DNA of 64,000 nt. It comes from Clostridia bacterium (lineage in GTDB: Bacteria; Bacillota; DSM-12270; Thermacetogeniales; Thermacetogeniaceae). This document shows positions 33,895 through 42,923 of the stretch, in pieces; within the stretch, counting starts at the first letter, position 1; each line of letters begins with the position of its first letter. The translations under genes and the position numbers were made by a program. Location: positions 1-64,000 of the forward strand of contig CADDZD010000003.1 in the NCBI GenBank assembly GCA_902812385.1. Direction: 5' to 3'. Below the pieces are notes generated by a model. That model ran no database searches. It worked only from the letters and a program-made list of their open reading frames with translations, and was not told the DNA's origin.

Positions 33895-35241
33895 TCATTG
33901 TTCGTCCAGGCATCGCTGGACAAAATGGGTATCTACCGAGCCAGTTACGAAATACGGGTTTTCCATGATGCGCAGCAAAAAGGGTATCGTCGTTTCCACA
34001 CCCTCTATCCGAAACTCCCTCAGGGCGCGCTTCATCCGCTCGATGGTCTCCTGGCGGTTCTTTCCCCAGGTGATCAACTTCGCAATGAGGGAATCATAGT
34101 AGGGCGGAATGCTATAACCCGGGTAAACCCCACTGTCGACCCGCACTCCGAATCCACCGGGAGACAGGTAGTTTTTTATAACACCCGGACACGGCCGGAA
34201 GTTGAAATTGGTATCTTCGGCATTGATGCGGCACTCCAGGGCCACCCCATTGGGCTTGATGTCCTCCTGCTTGAAACCCAAGGGTTCTCCCGCTGCAATT
34301 TTAATCATCTCCGCAATAAGGTCGATTCCGGTGACCATTTCGGTGACCGGGTGTTCCACTTGAATCCGGGTGTTCATTTCGATAAAGTAATAGTTTCCTT
34401 GCTTGTCGAGCAAGAACTCAACAGTACCCGCTCCCACATAATTTACGGCCTGTGCTGCCCGTACGGCGGTAGCCCCCATTTCTTCCCTCAACTGTTGGGT
34501 CAATACAGGACAGGGTGTTTCCTCGATCAGCTTTTGGTGCCTGCGCTGAATGGAACAGTCTCGCTCTCCCAGGTAAACCGCATTTCCGAATTTGTCTGCC
34601 AGGATCTGTATTTCCACATGCCTGGGTTCGAGCAGGTACTTTTCAAGATATACCCCACCGTCTCCGAAAGCGGCTTCTGCCTCAGCCCGGGCTGTCCGGA
34701 CGGATCTTTCCAGTTCCTCGCGGTCTAAGGCAATCCGCATCCCGCGGCCTCCCCCTCCTGCAGAGGCCTTGATGATGACCGGATACCCGATGGCTTCGGC
34801 AATTTCCGCGATTTCCCGTTCCCTGGTTAGAAGCCCCGGGGAGCCCGGTACAACAGGAACCCCTGCCTTGATCATCAACTCGCGGGCCCGAGCCTTCGCA
34901 CCCATGTCCTCGATCGCCGAGGCGGGAGGGCCGATGAAGGTAATTTTCTGTCTTTCGCAGATCTCAGCAAAGTACGGGTTCTCGGCAAGAAAGCCGTAAC
35001 CGGGATGAATCGCCTCCGCGCCCTTCATCTCCGCTGCGCTGATAATGTTTGGAATATTCAAATAGCTTCGACCCGGCGGGGGAGCCCCGATACAAACCGC
35101 TTCGTCGGCCATCTTTACATGCAGTGCTTCGCGATCCGCTTCGGAGTATACGGCGACGGTCTTTATTCCCATCTCCCGGCAGGTGCGGATAATCCTGACC
35201 GCAATTTCACCCCGGTTAGCTACGAGGATCTTTTTGAACAC
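33895..35241 (-). CDS. accC: Biotin carboxylase subunit (acetyl-CoA or pyruvate carboxylase)
   Basis: ATP-grasp enzyme that carboxylates biotin on a carrier protein with bicarbonate. The 448-residue protein has [13 protein letters not shown] (glycine-rich ATP loop), [19 protein letters not shown] and [15 protein letters not shown], all standard. GTG start behind GAGGAGG. It follows the carboxyltransferase-AccB fusion, so it probably loads the biotin on that protein. Its place between accB and asp23 matches B. subtilis accC, but the attached carboxyltransferase indicates pyruvate or oxaloacetate as a substrate. Sequence alone does not distinguish AccC from PycA. Confidence 0.93.
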   Translation of the reverse strand: MFKKILVANRGEIAVRIIRTCREMGIKTVAVYSEADREALHVKMADEAVCIGAPPPGRSYLNIPNIISAAEMKGAEAIHPGYGFLAENPYFAEICERQKITFIGPPASAIEDMGAKARARELMIKAGVPVVPGSPGLLTREREIAEIAEAIGYPVIIKASAGGGGRGMRIALDREELERSVRTARAEAEAAFGDGGVYLEKYLLEPRHVEIQILADKFGNAVYLGERDCSIQRRHQKLIEETPCPVLTQQLREEMGATAVRAAQAVNYVGAGTVEFLLDKQGNYYFIEMNTRIQVEHPVTEMVTGIDLIAEMIKIAAGEPLGFKQEDIKPNGVALECRINAEDTNFNFRPCPGVIKNYLSPGGFGVRVDSGVYPGYSIPPYYDSLIAKLITWGKNRQETIERMKRALREFRIEGVETTIPFLLRIMENPYFVTGSVDTHFVQRCLDEQ

Positions 35242-35263
35242 GAAAAAACCTCCTCAAAACTCC

Positions 35264-35295
35264 TCAAAAAGTAAGACCGCATGCAGGACATGCGG
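35264..35295 (-). other. Hairpin between accB fusion gene and accC
   Basis: On the minus strand CCGCATG and CATGCGG (35289-35295 and 35277-35283) form a 7-bp stem with a 5-base loop, followed by a T-rich tract ending in five T residues. It may be a weak attenuator reducing accC relative to the upstream gene. Confidence 0.5.
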
Positions 35296-35320
35296 CACAA
35301 AGATGCTGCTCCAGCCCAAG

Positions 35321-35806
35321 CTACTTCTCGGGCGCAATAAGGAAAAGGACCTGACCGTATTCGACAGGCTCTGCGTTCTCAACGAGAATCTCCACTACCT
35401 CTCCTGCACACTCTGCCTCTATCTCGTTCATCAGCTTCATGGCCTCAATGATGCAGAGGGTGTCTCCCTTCTGCACCTTCGACCCCACCTCCACAAAGGG
35501 TGGTGCATCGGGCGCAGGCGCTCGATAGAAGGTCCCCACCATAGGGGCTACCACTTCCACCAGGTTAGCCGCTCTTTTGGCAGGGGCTGGTTCCAACGCC
35601 GGAGCAGGTTCTGGAGTACCACTCGATCTTAAAGGTATTTCCTCCGTCGCCGGTTTGATCTTTGCAGTGCCTTCAAATGCCCTGGGCGATCCCTCGAAAA
35701 CACCCTTTCGAATGTTAACCTTCATGGAAGCCGTTTCAATATGGAGCTCGTTGACATCCATTTCGTGAATCAAGCGGATAAACTCTTTGACATCGTCGAC
35801 ATTCAT
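35321..35806 (-). CDS. accB: Possible internally initiated AccB (biotin carboxyl carrier)
   Basis: This is the last 161 codons of the fusion gene. ATG 35804-35806 is preceded by GGGAGGACGGAGAG, an excellent ribosome binding site inside the coding sequence, and the product would have the usual length and start of a free AccB. In B. subtilis a free accB lies at this point before accC. Whether the free form is made is inference; a sequencing or assembly indel joining two genes is the alternative. Confidence 0.45.
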   Translation of the reverse strand: MNVDDVKEFIRLIHEMDVNELHIETASMKVNIRKGVFEGSPRAFEGTAKIKPATEEIPLRSSGTPEPAPALEPAPAKRAANLVEVVAPMVGTFYRAPAPDAPPFVEVGSKVQKGDTLCIIEAMKLMNEIEAECAGEVVEILVENAEPVEYGQVLFLIAPEK

Positions 35807-37273
35807 CTCTCCGTCCTCCCTGGAGGCCTGCTGGGTCTTTGATTTGACAACCGGTGTTGCTGCCTGTTGCTTTTTACCCTTTTCCTGAGCAGGAGGCGCT
35901 TCTTTTTGTGTTTCGGCAACAGTTTGAATTTCACCGGTGCGCAACTGCTTCCGGTATTCAAAAAATTTCCTGGCTATTTGAGGAAAAAGAGCATAAGTGA
36001 TGTAGTCTTCGTCTGATTCGGCAAGATCCCTGATTTCCTCCTTCATTTTCTCAAACCTGCATTCAAGCAGGTCCGCCGGCCGGCAGGTAATGGGTTCCTC
36101 ATCGCCTATTATAAGCCGTTTAATCTCTTCCTTAATTGGAGCAGGCGGCCTCCCGTAATAGCCCCTGACGTAATCCTTGACCTCCTGAGGAACCATTTTA
36201 TATCGCTCACCAAGCAACACGTTCAGAACCGCCTGCGTCCCCACCACCTGGCTCGTCGGGGTAACCAGGGGTGGATATCCCAGTTCCTCCCGTACCCGCG
36301 GGATCTCCTCAAGCACTTCATTCAGGCGATGCAGAGCCTTCTGTTCCTCAAGCTGGATGACCAGGTTAGTAATCATTCCTCCGGGCACCTGGTGATCAAA
36401 CACCTTCATGTCGTTGATCCTGGTGACACCGCGCTCGAAGCCGCGGCGGCGACGCAGTTCCTCCCAGTAGTTGGATATTTCAAAAAGGTGGTGCAGGTCG
36501 AGGCCGGTATCCCAGGGTGTTCCCTGCAGCGCCCGTACCAGTGTTTCCACAGGCGGCTGGGAAGACCCGAAAGCGAGGGGTCCGGAACAGGCGTCGAAAA
36601 CGTCAACCCCGGCTTCAACGGCCTTCAGACAGGCTCCGATGGCCATCCCACCGATATAATGGGTATGAAGCTGAATGGGTACATCCAGTTTTTCTTTGAA
36701 AAGAGATACTAGCTCATAGGCCGCGTAAGGGGAGATCATCCCTGCCATGTCCTTGATGCAGATTGAATCGGCCCCCATATCCTGAAGCCGGAGAGCGGTT
36801 TCCAGGTAGTGCTCATAAGTATGCACCGGGCTGAGGGTATAAACCACACAGGCCTGAACATGCTTTCCGGTCCTCTTCACGGCCCGTACCGGCACCTCCA
36901 GGTTGCGGACATCATTCAGGGCGTCAAAAATCCGGAAGATATCAATCCCGCACTCTGCCGCCTTGTCTACAAAAGCGACCACCACATCATCGGGATAGTT
37001 GGTATAGCCAACTATATTCTGACCCCGCAGGAGCATCTGGAGCGGTGTTTGTTTGACATATTTTTTAATTATCCTGATCCTGTCCCAGGGATCCTCATTC
37101 AGGTAGCGGATGCAGACGTCAAAGGTTGCTCCTCCCCACATCTCCAGGGAAAAATAGCCTACTTTATCAAGATGCTGCAGAATCGGAACCATATCCTCCG
37201 ACCGCATCCTCGTGGCCCAAAGGCTCTGATGAGCATCCCGTAAAGTGGTATCAGTAATAGCCGGCCTCTTCAC
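35321..37273 (-). CDS. Carboxyltransferase (PycB/OadA type) fused to AccB biotin carrier
   Basis: A 650-residue fusion. Residues 1 to about 440 are a pyruvate carboxylase/oxaloacetate decarboxylase carboxyltransferase with [51 protein letters not shown] and the conserved barrel. A Lys/Gln/Ala-rich linker follows. Residues 490-650 are a complete AccB: the [20 protein letters not shown]-terminal region, a Pro/Ala linker, [19 protein letters not shown] thumb, and the biotin site EAMKLMN with Lys613. Before Met490 lies GGGAGG at perfect spacing, so free AccB could also be made (see 35321-35806). GTG 37271-37273 is chosen, with GGAGAGG upstream. Probable role: pyruvate carboxylation to oxaloacetate with AccC. 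Confidence 0.9.
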   Translation of the reverse strand: MKRPAITDTTLRDAHQSLWATRMRSEDMVPILQHLDKVGYFSLEMWGGATFDVCIRYLNEDPWDRIRIIKKYVKQTPLQMLLRGQNIVGYTNYPDDVVVAFVDKAAECGIDIFRIFDALNDVRNLEVPVRAVKRTGKHVQACVVYTLSPVHTYEHYLETALRLQDMGADSICIKDMAGMISPYAAYELVSLFKEKLDVPIQLHTHYIGGMAIGACLKAVEAGVDVFDACSGPLAFGSSQPPVETLVRALQGTPWDTGLDLHHLFEISNYWEELRRRRGFERGVTRINDMKVFDHQVPGGMITNLVIQLEEQKALHRLNEVLEEIPRVREELGYPPLVTPTSQVVGTQAVLNVLLGERYKMVPQEVKDYVRGYYGRPPAPIKEEIKRLIIGDEEPITCRPADLLECRFEKMKEEIRDLAESDEDYITYALFPQIARKFFEYRKQLRTGEIQTVAETQKEAPPAQEKGKKQQAATPVVKSKTQQASREDGEMNVDDVKEFIRLIHEMDVNELHIETASMKVNIRKGVFEGSPRAFEGTAKIKPATEEIPLRSSGTPEPAPALEPAPAKRAANLVEVVAPMVGTFYRAPAPDAPPFVEVGSKVQKGDTLCIIEAMKLMNEIEAECAGEVVEILVENAEPVEYGQVLFLIAPEK

Positions 37274-37334
37274 AGGTCCTCTCCACCCTTTCAACAACGA
37301 ACTGCGAGGTTTCCAAACCAAAATATTAAAGAAA

Positions 37335-37363
37335 ATTATATCTTTAATCACCTTATAATACAA
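37335..37363 (-). promoter_or_regulatory. SigA promoter of the carboxyltransferase-accB-accC operon
   Basis: On the minus strand TTGTAT (37358-37363) and TATAAT (37335-37340) are separated by 17 bases, upstream of the GTG start at 37273 and downstream of the spoIIIAH stop. Confidence 0.75.
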
Positions 37364-37387
37364 GACTAAAGCCAGCAGGCGCCATAA

Positions 37388-37405
37388 ATGTATACAGGTA
37401 TACAT
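37388..37405. promoter_or_regulatory. Perfect 18-bp palindrome, putative operator
   Basis: ATGTATAC and GTATACAT arms with a 2-base spacer lie just after the spoIIIAH stop and 24 bases upstream of the -35 of the carboxylase promoter. The symmetry and position suggest a repressor or activator site (GntR-like regulators bind GTATAC-type sites), but the regulator is unknown. Confidence 0.5.
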
Positions 37406-37407
37406 AG

Positions 37408-37935
37408 TCAAGGCTTTGCCATGACAAAAACATTCCCCGGCTCTAATCCTGTTGCCCTGGCCACGATCTCCGCTATTCTTTCTGCGTCCGGCCGCAGGAG
37501 GGAAGGTGCCTGGACGATCACCGTTGCCATCTTTGACTGGAGCATCACCACCGCATCCTTATACCCTCGCGCCATGATGAGCTTTTCAATTTCGGTTTCC
37601 TTGCCCAGGCTGTCGGTGATCTGCATTATATCCTTCTGGGCCCGATCCCGCACCTCAGCACTGGAATCCGGATTATTTGCAATCTCCTTTAAAAGCTCGA
37701 TCTGCCGGCTGCAAATGCGATCCCTGGTAAGACGACAATCCACAAAAAACTCCTTTCCACCGTTCTGAGGGCCGACCTGTTGCCTCCTGGAAGTTACATT
37801 TTTCTTATCAACTTTAACTTCAACGGGAGAATGTTTATATACCTCTTTTTTTAGTAACACCCATCCTCCGGCCAACACAACCAGAGCCAGGCAACATACC
37901 GCCAGTTTTCTTCTGTTCAACGTTATTGAGATCAT
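37408..37935 (-). CDS. spoIIIAH: Stage III sporulation protein AH
   Basis: A 175-residue single-pass membrane protein; its extracellular YscJ/FliF-like domain pairs with forespore SpoIIQ (or a functional equivalent) to form the channel between mother cell and forespore. The N-terminal membrane helix lies at about 10-28; the ring-building domain covers about 70-172 with the [20 protein letters not shown] region. ATG start. Last gene of the spoIIIA operon. Confidence 0.93.
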   Translation of the reverse strand: MISITLNRRKLAVCCLALVVLAGGWVLLKKEVYKHSPVEVKVDKKNVTSRRQQVGPQNGGKEFFVDCRLTRDRICSRQIELLKEIANNPDSSAEVRDRAQKDIMQITDSLGKETEIEKLIMARGYKDAVVMLQSKMATVIVQAPSLLRPDAERIAEIVARATGLEPGNVFVMAKP

Positions 37936-37939
37936 TTCT

Positions 37940-38566
37940 TCACCAGCTTTCTTTAGCGAGTACGCTTACTTTATGGGGGGGTATGTCGAGCAGTGTTTCC
38001 ACCGCCTGGGCCAGTTTCTCCCGAAGTTCGGGATCTTTCGCCCCCTCTGCAAGGACGAGGACTCCGGCAACTTCAGGGCGCTTCGCTTTGAGGAGAACAG
38101 GATCGTTCTTTCCTCCATTTAGCGTTTCGGCAAATACAAGGCTTCCCTGCTCATTGACCTCCGTCGTCTTCCGGTTTCCGCCGGCCTGGTCTTTCTCCTC
38201 GATGATCCTGTTCTGCTTGTTGACATTTTGCGCAAACACGTTTTCCTGCCCCGAAGACAGCGTCACCGTTACCTGCACACTGCCCGCACCCGCAACAGAA
38301 CCCAAAACCTTTTCAAGCCGGTACTCCAGCTCCTTTTCTGCCGCCGTCAGGCTGTTGTCCCTTTGCACCTCCTCTTTGGCCGGTGCGGGAGGTGAGGTGG
38401 TAGAAGCAGCGGGATTTATAAGGGATCCTGCAACAATGAGCAAGGCTACCCCCCCTCCGAGTAACACCAAAAACCGCCACAGATTTGAGATGCGTCCGGG
38501 AAAAAATCCCTTTTCATCCCCTAAATTTCTCAACCATTTGTTTAGGATACTCTTCAGTTCTGTCAT
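37940..38566 (-). CDS. spoIIIAG: Stage III sporulation protein AG
   Basis: A 208-residue protein with one membrane helix (about 30-50) and a ring-building domain that forms a large oligomeric ring in the intermembrane space of the sporulating cell. The LEYRLEKVLGSVAGAGSVQV and LSVL-like end (PPHKVSVL) match the family. ATG start with AGGTGGTG. Unusually, 212 bases separate it from spoIIIAF, so spoIIIAG-AH may have a separate promoter. Confidence 0.93.
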   Translation of the reverse strand: MTELKSILNKWLRNLGDEKGFFPGRISNLWRFLVLLGGGVALLIVAGSLINPAASTTSPPAPAKEEVQRDNSLTAAEKELEYRLEKVLGSVAGAGSVQVTVTLSSGQENVFAQNVNKQNRIIEEKDQAGGNRKTTEVNEQGSLVFAETLNGGKNDPVLLKAKRPEVAGVLVLAEGAKDPELREKLAQAVETLLDIPPHKVSVLAKESW

Positions 38567-38778
38567 ACAACACCACCTGCCATAATAATGATGTCAGAAA
38601 CAGGATGTCGGAGGTCTGAAAAAAGTTAACGAAACAGTCTCCTGACATACTCCTGCTCCTTACAATAAAACCGCCCCATTTCATCCCCCGATAATTCGCT
38701 ACACTTAAAGTAAGTGACTCTTACTGATTATGATTGAATTAACTGTAGGGCATGAGAGTAACTGTAGGGCATGAGAGT
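38567..38778 (-). other. Long intercistronic gap in the spoIIIA operon
   Basis: This 212-base gap between spoIIIAF and spoIIIAG holds no gene that I can support. It contains the 19-bp tandem repeat at 38741-38778 and an imperfect hairpin near 38595-38650. I see no promoter that clearly matches the SigE consensus. In most sporeformers the spoIIIA cistrons touch or overlap here. Confidence 0.5.
38741..38778. repeat. 19-bp perfect tandem duplication
   Basis: AACTGTAGGGCATGAGAGT occurs twice head to tail (38741-38759 and 38760-38778), ending at the spoIIIAF stop codon. Two copies only; it looks like a recent slippage or duplication event. Confidence 0.95.
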
Positions 38779-39414
38779 TTACCTGAAAGAACCCATGGTT
38801 ACAACCACCTGCTCAGGACGCAGCCCGAACAGGGATGCAACTGTGTCACGCACCTGGGCAGACAGTTCTCCGGATACCGGAGGAGTGGTCTGCGTTTGCT
38901 GCGGGCCGCCATCCGGATGGCTCCCGATGCTGATATTTTCAACCGGTTTTATTTGGGAGAGGCCGTCCTTCTTTTGGCCAGGTTGAACAGTCACAAAAAT
39001 CTTATCAATAGTTCCCTCCGCCTGTGGCAGCGGGGCACTGGCCAGGGTTACCCGGGCCTTCGCCGCCTGCACACCCGGCACCAGGCGTGCAACAACGGCT
39101 ACCTGCTCTTCCAGCCGCTTTACGCAAGCGGCGCGCGCCTCTTCGAGATTGGCTTGCTGTAAGGCCTTCCCCTGCTTAAAAATGGAGTCGAGTTGCATTG
39201 TCCCTGCCTCCAGGTTCTCAGAAATACCAAAGTTCAGAATGGGAGCCTGACGAAAAAAGGTGACTACAGGATTTAAGACGGCCACCAGCACAAACAGGCC
39301 TAGAATCACCTGAAGGAATTTGCGGGTTTCCCTTAACGGCAAAAGCATTTCCAGAAATGCCGCCAGGAGAACGAGGAAAACTAAATTCCTGACAACCGCC
39401 CGGATCGTTTCCAT
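38779..39414 (-). CDS. spoIIIAF: Stage III sporulation protein AF
   Basis: A 211-residue protein with two N-terminal membrane helices (about 6-26 and 33-52) and a soluble domain that has a ring-building fold in B. subtilis. The central part is coiled-coil-like (about 75-110). ATG start 13 bases after spoIIIAE. Part of the SpoIIIA-SpoIIQ feeding-tube complex. Confidence 0.92.
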   Translation of the reverse strand: METIRAVVRNLVFLVLLAAFLEMLLPLRETRKFLQVILGLFVLVAVLNPVVTFFRQAPILNFGISENLEAGTMQLDSIFKQGKALQQANLEEARAACVKRLEEQVAVVARLVPGVQAAKARVTLASAPLPQAEGTIDKIFVTVQPGQKKDGLSQIKPVENISIGSHPDGGPQQTQTTPPVSGELSAQVRDTVASLFGLRPEQVVVTMGSFR

Positions 39415-39427
39415 AGAACCAACCCCA

Positions 39428-40621
39428 TCATCTCAGCATTACGGTGAAGTTCCCAAGCCCCACCACGATTGCCAGAGCGATAAAGAACATCAGCCCCACT
39501 GCTGCCACTGCAGCAAAAACGATAAAGAGGTAATTTCCGAGGAGGTTGAGAGATTCCCCCAACCTCTGGGCCCCCAAAGGCTGCATCAATGCCGCCGCCA
39601 GACGGTAGATAACGGCGGCGGAAAGGATCTTCACCACCGGAAGGGCGCACATAAAGAAGAGTGTCAAGGTCCCCAGGACACCCACGGCGTTTTTGAGGAA
39701 GAGGGAGCACCCCATTACAGCTTCTACCGCGTCCGATAAAACCCCGCCGACCACGGGAACAAAGGCTCCTGTTAGAAACTTGGCGGTTCGCAGACCGATC
39801 CCGTCGGTAACCGCCCCTGCAACTCCCTGAATCCCGAGAATACCGATAAACAGAGTTAAAAAGAGGGTGATTAAAGCCACACTGCCGTCCCTGAACAGTT
39901 CTGCCAGGCGTGAAACCTGAAAGCGTTCCGAAACATGGCTGACAATATCGAGAATTGCAGCGCAAAAAATTAAGGGAAAAACTATGTTGCGGATGAGGGT
40001 TCCCAAAAGGTTAAGGGAAATAAAAATGACCGGATGCAGCAAAGCAACCGATGTGAGACTACCTAGGGCGGTCATCAGGGTCAATAAAACCGGAATGATG
40101 GATTGCATAAATCCAACCATATTTCCAATGGCCTCCCTCCCTGTGTTGAGGGCCAGGGTAAAGGAAGACAGGGCCACCGTCAGCAAGCCGAGCACACCTA
40201 TCCCATGTGCCAGCTGGGCAACTGTATTTTTTTCAAAGGCCCCCTGCAGGTGTTCGAGCAACGCCAGAATGGTTCCGAGCACCAGGAGTTTCCCTAAAAG
40301 AACCGAATGGGTTAAAACTTCACGAAATAAAAAATCAAGCAGGGATTTAAAAACACTTGCCAGGTTCAAATCAAGCTTCCCGCGGCGGATTGAATCCAGG
40401 ATTTTTTCCAGGCTGAACCCGGACAGCTGGTTATGGAGATCTTGGTCAACTCTTTTGATAAAGGATTCAAGCTCCCCGAGATTTAATTTCTCGAACTGCT
40501 CGGTCACGAACTGCTCCGGCTCCGCAGTGGCAGTAGCAGCTGCGGCGGCAGGACGAGGGAAGAACAACAAGGAAAGTAATGTTACGGCCAGCAGAGCACG
40601 GCGTGCCCGGCGCTGAATCAT
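39428..40621 (-). CDS. spoIIIAE: Stage III sporulation protein AE
   Basis: A 397-residue polytopic membrane protein with a signal sequence (about 1-27), an extracytoplasmic segment to about 85, and about eight membrane helices. It is the largest subunit of the SpoIIIA complex and is thought to form the membrane channel. GFMQSIIPVLLTLMTALG and TGAFVPVVGGVLSDAVEAV are typical conserved stretches. ATG start with GGGGGG-type site. Confidence 0.94.
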   Translation of the reverse strand: MIQRRARRALLAVTLLSLLFFPRPAAAAATATAEPEQFVTEQFEKLNLGELESFIKRVDQDLHNQLSGFSLEKILDSIRRGKLDLNLASVFKSLLDFLFREVLTHSVLLGKLLVLGTILALLEHLQGAFEKNTVAQLAHGIGVLGLLTVALSSFTLALNTGREAIGNMVGFMQSIIPVLLTLMTALGSLTSVALLHPVIFISLNLLGTLIRNIVFPLIFCAAILDIVSHVSERFQVSRLAELFRDGSVALITLFLTLFIGILGIQGVAGAVTDGIGLRTAKFLTGAFVPVVGGVLSDAVEAVMGCSLFLKNAVGVLGTLTLFFMCALPVVKILSAAVIYRLAAALMQPLGAQRLGESLNLLGNYLFIVFAAVAAVGLMFFIALAIVVGLGNFTVMLR

Positions 40622-40642
40622 GTGCAGCCCCCCACTTCCTCC

Positions 40643-41029
40643 TCAAGGAAGCAACCGGATAATAACCTCCAGGATAGCCGCGAAGATGGGCAATGCCAGG
40701 ATCATAATCAGTATTTTCCCCGCCAGTTCTATCTTGCTTGCAATGGTACCTTCCCCTGCATCCCGGCAGATCTGTGCACCAAACTCGGCTATGTAAGCAA
40801 TTCCCATGATCTTTAAAAGGGTGACCAGGTACAGTTCATCCACATGAGCGCGCCTCGTGAGATCTCGAAAAACCGTAAAAATCGCCCCTATCTTCCCCAG
40901 AACCAGGATAAAGACCAGGATTCCGAAACCGAGCCCTAAAAACAGTGCCATTTCCCGGCGGTTCTCGCGCAGGAGTACCGCAAAAACGGCAACGATGAGG
41001 CCGAGACCAACTATCTGAAGGATCTCCAC
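40643..41029 (-). CDS. spoIIIAD: Stage III sporulation protein AD
   Basis: A 128-residue membrane protein, with four hydrophobic segments, of the mother cell-forespore channel. I chose GTG 41027-41029: AGGAGGG lies seven bases upstream and the protein then begins EILQIVGLGL, like other SpoIIIAD proteins. The frame continues to a TTG at 41047 that overlaps spoIIIAC without a site of its own. Confidence 0.93.
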   Translation of the reverse strand: MEILQIVGLGLIVAVFAVLLRENRREMALFLGLGFGILVFILVLGKIGAIFTVFRDLTRRAHVDELYLVTLLKIMGIAYIAEFGAQICRDAGEGTIASKIELAGKILIMILALPIFAAILEVIIRLLP

Positions 41030-41043
41030 CGCAGTCCCTCCTC

Positions 41044-41241
41044 TCAAAAGAGGCGAAAAACCGAACGCACCATGTTGTACAACTGGTTGATCAGTTGCAC
41101 CACCATGATCAGAACCACCACCACACCTGCCAGGGTCAGCATCTGAGCCTGCTCCTCTTTGTCGGCCTGCTTTAGGATGATGTGTAAAACAGAAATAAGA
41201 ATGCCGATACCGGCAATTTTAAAAATAATGTCCACGTTCAT
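41044..41241 (-). CDS. spoIIIAC: Stage III sporulation protein AC
   Basis: A 65-residue protein with two membrane helices, close to the 68 residues of B. subtilis. ATG 41239-41241 has GAGGGG upstream and gives the family start NVDIIFKIAGIGI; an open frame to 41283 adds a spurious cysteine-rich leader. The internal KQADKEEQAQMLTLAG loop is conserved. Confidence 0.93.
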   Translation of the reverse strand: MNVDIIFKIAGIGILISVLHIILKQADKEEQAQMLTLAGVVVVLIMVVQLINQLYNMVRSVFRLF

Positions 41242-41263
41242 TGCATTACCCCTCTCTTTCTTT

Positions 41264-41788
41264 CTACAGGAGCAACAAAACAATACTGATTCCCAGCAGA
41301 AACCCTCCGTAACGCCAGAGGCGCTCGTTTCTCTCCCGTTCCCGCTGCGCCTTTTCTTCTTCCTTGCGCAGGTTCAGAGAGGTTAAGGCGATTTTTTTAT
41401 GCTGTTCCTGCCTGTCTGAGGCCCCCAACCCCTCACCGAAAGCGCGCAGCACGGCATAATCGTCCCCGTTCAAAGCGGTCCGACCGATCTCCTCATCCAG
41501 GGCCCGGCTCCAGGCTTCTCCGGCGGTATAACCCCAGGAGGACTCCAGCAGCGCTGCCGCGCCCGAAAAAATCCGGCTTACTGCCGTATCTCCTGCCTGT
41601 CCAATTTTTCTTAAAGCGGCAGGTAGTGGCGTGGCCCCGTACATGATTTCCGTGTCAAGCATTTGCAGGGCATCCTGCAAGGCACGCAACTGGCGGGGAC
41701 GCAGTGAGTAATAGGAGGCGATGTTCATCCCTGCCATGCCTGTGGAAAAAATCACCAGAAAAGCGCCGATCAGCTTAAACAGAGACAT
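41264..41788 (-). CDS. spoIIIAB: Stage III sporulation protein AB
   Basis: A 174-residue protein with an N-terminal and a C-terminal membrane helix around a cytoplasmic helical domain that resembles the GspF/PilC platform of secretion systems. RALQDALQMLDTEIMYGATPLPAALR is characteristic. ATG start overlaps spoIIIAA by 14 bases behind GAGGGG, so it is coupled to the ATPase gene. Confidence 0.93.
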   Translation of the reverse strand: MSLFKLIGAFLVIFSTGMAGMNIASYYSLRPRQLRALQDALQMLDTEIMYGATPLPAALRKIGQAGDTAVSRIFSGAAALLESSWGYTAGEAWSRALDEEIGRTALNGDDYAVLRAFGEGLGASDRQEQHKKIALTSLNLRKEEEKAQRERERNERLWRYGGFLLGISIVLLLL

Positions 41789-42767
41789 TCACCCCTCGCA
41801 GCAGCCTCTTGTTCTCATCCCAGACCCCTTCGAGCGTTCCCGGCCCCCTTCTCCTGCTCAGAAAAACATAGCGCTGGAAAACCCGCTGCTCGATGAGTTC
41901 TCGCAGGTAGGGACGCTGCTCCAGTTCCTCCCAGCAGGAGGCGTGCGCCGTCGCCAGAATGCTGACACCGGTGTTGACCATCTCCCAGAGGGCAGCCACA
42001 TCTTCGGAGCGGCCGATTTCGTCGGTGGCAATGACCTGAGGCGCCATCGACCGCAGGAGCATTACCATTCCCACAGCTTTCGGACAGCAGTCCAGCACAT
42101 CCACTCTCGGCCCCAAATCATGCTGAGGAACCCCCTGAAAGCAGGCGGCCAGCTCACTCCTCTCGTCAACCACTCCCACCGAAAGGCCCGGGAAGTTCAA
42201 AGCGGGCAAACCGTAGCTCAAGGATCTAACGAGATCCCTGAGAATGGTGGTCTTACCCGCCCGGGGAGGTGATACGAGCAGGGTATGGTAAGGGCGTCTC
42301 TCCTGGAAATTCAGAACGAATGGCAACAGGTGGCGTGCAGCGCCGGGGACGGCCCGGGCGATTCTGATATTTAAACTGCTGATGTCCCGGATAGTCTTCA
42401 ATGCTCCTCCGTCCAAAACAGCCCTGCCTGCCAGGCCGACCCGGTGCCCGCCGGGCAGTGTAATAAAACCCTGACGGAGCTCCTCCTCATAAGCATAAAG
42501 GGAGCCCTGGCTGATCAACTGCAGCGTTTTCCAGATATCCTCCGCCGAAACCAGGTACGCTTCCGAAAAAGCATGAACCGGCTCTCCCTTGATGTTTAAG
42601 AAACACTCCTCCTGATGGTAACGCACAGCCAGGGGGCGTTCGCGACGAAGCCGGATTTCCTCGATCCCCTCAACAATAAACGAGGGAAGCCTTTCAAAGA
42701 TTGCCTTCAGAGCAGGAGCAACCAGAGGCAGGATCTGACAGATCCCCGCTTCCATGAGGCCGGGCAT
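41775..42767 (-). CDS. spoIIIAA: Stage III sporulation protein AA (ATPase)
   Basis: A 330-residue cytoplasmic ATPase related to secretion ATPases that powers the SpoIIIA channel from the mother cell. Walker A SPPRAGKT is at residues 166-173, with GVVDERSELAA and IATDEIG (Walker B-like) downstream. ATG start with AAGGGGA. First gene of the operon; a possible SigE promoter lies at 42804-42833. Confidence 0.95.
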   Translation of the reverse strand: MPGLMEAGICQILPLVAPALKAIFERLPSFIVEGIEEIRLRRERPLAVRYHQEECFLNIKGEPVHAFSEAYLVSAEDIWKTLQLISQGSLYAYEEELRQGFITLPGGHRVGLAGRAVLDGGALKTIRDISSLNIRIARAVPGAARHLLPFVLNFQERRPYHTLLVSPPRAGKTTILRDLVRSLSYGLPALNFPGLSVGVVDERSELAACFQGVPQHDLGPRVDVLDCCPKAVGMVMLLRSMAPQVIATDEIGRSEDVAALWEMVNTGVSILATAHASCWEELEQRPYLRELIEQRVFQRYVFLSRRRGPGTLEGVWDENKRLLRGVNVSV

Positions 42768-42803
42768 AGGTCATTCCCCTTATTTTATTCCTGGACTTGC
42801 CTT

Positions 42804-42833
42804 ATATATATTTAGTTCTTGCCGGTTTTATGA
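42804..42833 (-). promoter_or_regulatory. Candidate SigE promoter of spoIIIAA-AH
   Basis: On the minus strand TCATAAA (42827-42833) and AATATATAT (42804-42812), 14 bases apart, partly match the SigE -35 and -10 consensus. Placement just before spoIIIAA and after a terminator is right, but the match is only moderate. Confidence 0.4.
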
Positions 42834-42856
42834 AAAGGAGGGGGTTCGGAAGGAGA

Positions 42857-42888
42857 GAAAAATAAAAAGCCCCATTGGCCGGGGCTTT
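42857..42888 (-). terminator. Rho-independent terminator after the CD1247-like gene
   Basis: On the minus strand AAAGCCCC-GGCCAAT-GGGGCTTT (42866-42888) forms an 8-bp stem and is followed by a run of T with one A. It separates the efp-CD1247 transcript from the spoIIIA operon. Confidence 0.85.
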
Positions 42889-42923
42889 GAATCAAGCATA
42901 ATTGGTGGTTGTTAACAGAAGAT

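Noticed and set aside
33832-34728. Long plus-strand open frame of 298 codons
   Set aside because: It is the antisense shadow of the conserved biotin carboxylase gene and shows no recognisable protein family.
38741-38778. Start of a CRISPR array or satellite
   Set aside because: There are only two directly adjacent copies without spacers and no cas genes; it is a simple tandem duplication.
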